In this document: piece by piece, positions 5,698-6,888 of the stretch
Numbering within the stretch: the first letter of the stretch is position 1
How the letters are laid out: every line of letters starts with the position of its first letter
Assembly (NCBI GenBank): GCA_947598455.1
Contig: CANQFI010000088.1
Span: forward strand, 1 to 6,888
Source of the DNA: an uncultured Bacilli bacterium
Lineage (GTDB): Bacteria > Bacillota_I > Bacilli_A > RF39 > UBA660
Length of the DNA: 6,888 nucleotides
Direction of reading: 5' to 3'
Program-made: the position numbers and the translations under genes
Notes under the pieces: generated by a model
What the model saw: the letters and a program-made list of their open reading frames with translations, nothing else
The model's database searches: none
Told to the model about the DNA's origin: nothing

Positions 5698-6735
5698 CTA
5701 ATTACTATCTGTAGTTTCATCTTGATTATCAAGATTTTGATAAGAAGTTAATTGTTCTTGAATATATGTAGCATATTTAGATTGGATATCAGTATCGACA
5801 AATTCAACATCATTATCTTTTCTTAATTTTTGTAAAGCTTCAACATAAGCTACTTGATGTTCATTTAAATAGTCACTAGCTAATGATGTTAAGATTGTAT
5901 CTTTAACTTCATCTAAAGATGCTTTTTCTTTTGTTTCAGTTCTTAAAATAACATGATAACCAATTTCTGTTTCAATTAATGATGTTGAGTATTCACCATC
6001 TTTTAATTTATAAGCAGCATCTACTAGTTCGTCATATTCTTCTGATAAAGTATCTTTATTAATAGTTCCTAGGGAACCACCATTATCTTTATTAGATTCG
6101 TCCATTGAATATTGTTTAGCTAATTCAGCAAATTTTGTAGCAATATCTTTACTATCTGTCTTTTTTAATTCATCGATGATTGAATTAATTTTATCTTTTG
6201 CTTCATCTTGTGCAGCTGTTTTTTCTTCATCTGTCATATCATCAGTTACACTTGGAGTAATTAAAATATGACTGACAACTATATCTGGAACAATTTTTTC
6301 ATCATAATAAGCTTGAATTTCTTTATCTTTTATTTGTTCTTTACAATAATCTTCAATGGCTAAATTTCTTAAATAACCAATGTAGTATTCATCTTTATAT
6401 GCATCTACTGAAGCATAACCATATTGTACTAAAACAGATTCTAGGCTATCACCATAGTATTGTTCTAAAGAACTCATAGTAGATTCAACAGATTGATTAG
6501 CTTCTTCTAAACGATCACTATATTTTTCTTCTAATATTTTTTTATCAACCAAGCTTAGTAAAGATTGTAGTGCATAATCACTTTTCATACTATCGTAAAG
6601 TTCGTTTACACTTATCATTCGACCATCATTCATAGTAACAATTGCCTCATCACCATTAGATAATTTTGGTATTTTACTTCCACACCCTGAAATTAGTAAT
6701 ACACTAAGGGCTAGCACAATAATTTTCTTTTTCAT
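5698..6735 (-). CDS. prsA: PrsA-like lipoprotein foldase (parvulin peptidyl-prolyl isomerase)
   Basis: PrsA is anchored by lipid to the outer face of the membrane, where it helps exported proteins fold and catalyses prolyl cis-trans isomerisation. The 345 residues begin with MKKK, a hydrophobic stretch (5-15) and the lipobox ISGC, giving lipidated Cys18 after signal peptidase II cleavage. An N-terminal chaperone-like helical region (about 40-145, including VDKKILEEKY) follows. The parvulin domain spans about 152-268 with SHILI (155-159), NGGSLG (218-223), DAAYKLKDGEYS (239-250) and IGYHVI (258-263). A helical return segment and a polar acidic tail (DNQDETTDSN) end the protein. Length is somewhat above Bacillus PrsA (about 290) because the linker with TDDMTDEEKTAAQDEA and the tail are long. 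The start is the ATG at 6735-6733, with SD AAGGAGG (6747-6741) upstream. A longer in-frame start at 6801 would spoil the signal peptide. The stop is TAG. The gene is monocistronic, convergent with recX and divergent from the gene at 6860. Confidence 0.93.
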   Translation of the reverse strand: MKKKIIVLALSVLLISGCGSKIPKLSNGDEAIVTMNDGRMISVNELYDSMKSDYALQSLLSLVDKKILEEKYSDRLEEANQSVESTMSSLEQYYGDSLESVLVQYGYASVDAYKDEYYIGYLRNLAIEDYCKEQIKDKEIQAYYDEKIVPDIVVSHILITPSVTDDMTDEEKTAAQDEAKDKINSIIDELKKTDSKDIATKFAELAKQYSMDESNKDNGGSLGTINKDTLSEEYDELVDAAYKLKDGEYSTSLIETEIGYHVILRTETKEKASLDEVKDTILTSLASDYLNEHQVAYVEALQKLRKDNDVEFVDTDIQSKYATYIQEQLTSYQNLDNQDETTDSN

Positions 6736-6740
6736 GTTTT

Positions 6741-6788
6741 CCTCCTTAATACAACTTATATTATAACAATCTATATTATAAAAAACAA
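6741..6788 (-). promoter_or_regulatory. prsA promoter and ribosome binding site
   Basis: On the minus strand, TTGTTT (6788-6783) is followed after 17 bases by TATAAT (6765-6760), with TGT just before it, which makes an extended -10. The predicted start is near 6753. The canonical SD AAGGAGG (6747-6741) follows. A second TATAAT at 6780-6775 has no matching -35. Confidence 0.65.
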
Positions 6789-6796
6789 GAATAACA

Positions 6797-6854
6797 TTCA
6801 CATAAATTCATTATTAACCATAGAATATTAGTGAAAAAACAAATAAAGGAGGAT
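6797..6854 (+). promoter_or_regulatory. candidate promoter and ribosome binding site of the truncated right-hand gene
   Basis: TTCACA (6797-6802, five of six -35 bases) and TAGAAT (6821-6826, five of six -10 bases) are separated by 18 bases. The SD AAAGGAGGA lies at 6846-6853, followed by ATG 6860. The -35 lies back to back with the prsA promoter, so the 124 bases between the start codons serve both directions. Confidence 0.5.
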
Positions 6855-6859
6855 GGTTT

Positions 6860-6888
6860 ATGAACAATTGTGGAAATAACGCTTTAGG
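6860..6888 (+). CDS. 5' end of an unidentified gene, cut by the window end
   Basis: An ATG preceded by a textbook SD (AAAGGAGGA) opens a frame reading MNNCGNNAL before the sequence ends. Only nine full codons are present, so no function can be assigned. The quality of the SD and the divergent promoter are the only support. Confidence 0.5.

Noticed and set aside
110..6735. Use of TGA as tryptophan (Mollicutes code 4)
   Set aside because: Every Trp seen (ackA, nrnA, recX) is TGG, and all genes are full length without in-frame TGA. The absence of TGA stops in seven genes is too small a sample to argue otherwise.
6736..6801. N-terminal extension of PrsA from ATG 6801 (minus strand)
   Set aside because: It would translate the promoter and SD and place 22 residues before a textbook lipoprotein signal peptide.

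Overview
The window is strongly A+T-rich (by eye about three quarters A+T). Its gene starts carry Shine-Dalgarno (SD) sites of the Bacillota type (AGGTGAT or AAGGAGG). Gene content is also Bacillota-like: a rhodanese-less ThiI, acetate kinase, an NrnA-type oligoribonuclease, RecX and a PrsA lipoprotein foldase. Extreme AT codon use, tiny intergenic gaps and a membrane-anchored lipoprotein fit a low-GC member of the Bacilli, such as an RF39, Erysipelotrichales or Mollicutes-related gut lineage. That placement is inference from content only. All tryptophans seen are TGG, no coding frame needs TGA read through, and the seven complete genes stop at TAA (five) or TAG (two). The standard code is therefore sufficient.

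Layout, left to right. Positions 1-109 hold the thiI promoter and no recognisable gene. thiI (110-1303) makes 4-thiouridine in tRNA. A cytosolic HExxH metallopeptidase of unknown role (1368-2312) and a 59-residue unknown protein (2362-2541) follow, closed by a clear intrinsic terminator. Next come ackA (2610-3812) and nrnA (3832-4809), 19 bases apart and probably one transcript, closed by a second terminator. recX (4902-5663) has its own promoter and runs toward prsA (5698-6735, minus strand). The two share a bidirectional terminator. Divergent from prsA, a new gene starts at 6860 and is cut by the window end.

Most of these are single-gene or two-gene housekeeping units (tRNA sulfuration, acetate/ATP metabolism, RNA-fragment turnover, RecA control, extracellular protein folding), not a dedicated pathway. 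I see no phage, IS, CRISPR, tRNA, rRNA or riboswitch signal. The unit layout is uniform: predicted -10 boxes sit only about 20-38 bases before the start codon, so leaders are very short, and terminators often overlap the previous stop codon or the next promoter.

I do not see strong evidence for a new multi-gene system. The least explained items are the metallopeptidase with its small neighbour, and the unusual start region of the metallopeptidase: a seven-G SD in the loop of a hairpin that pairs the start codon, with the left arm lying upstream of the predicted transcription start.
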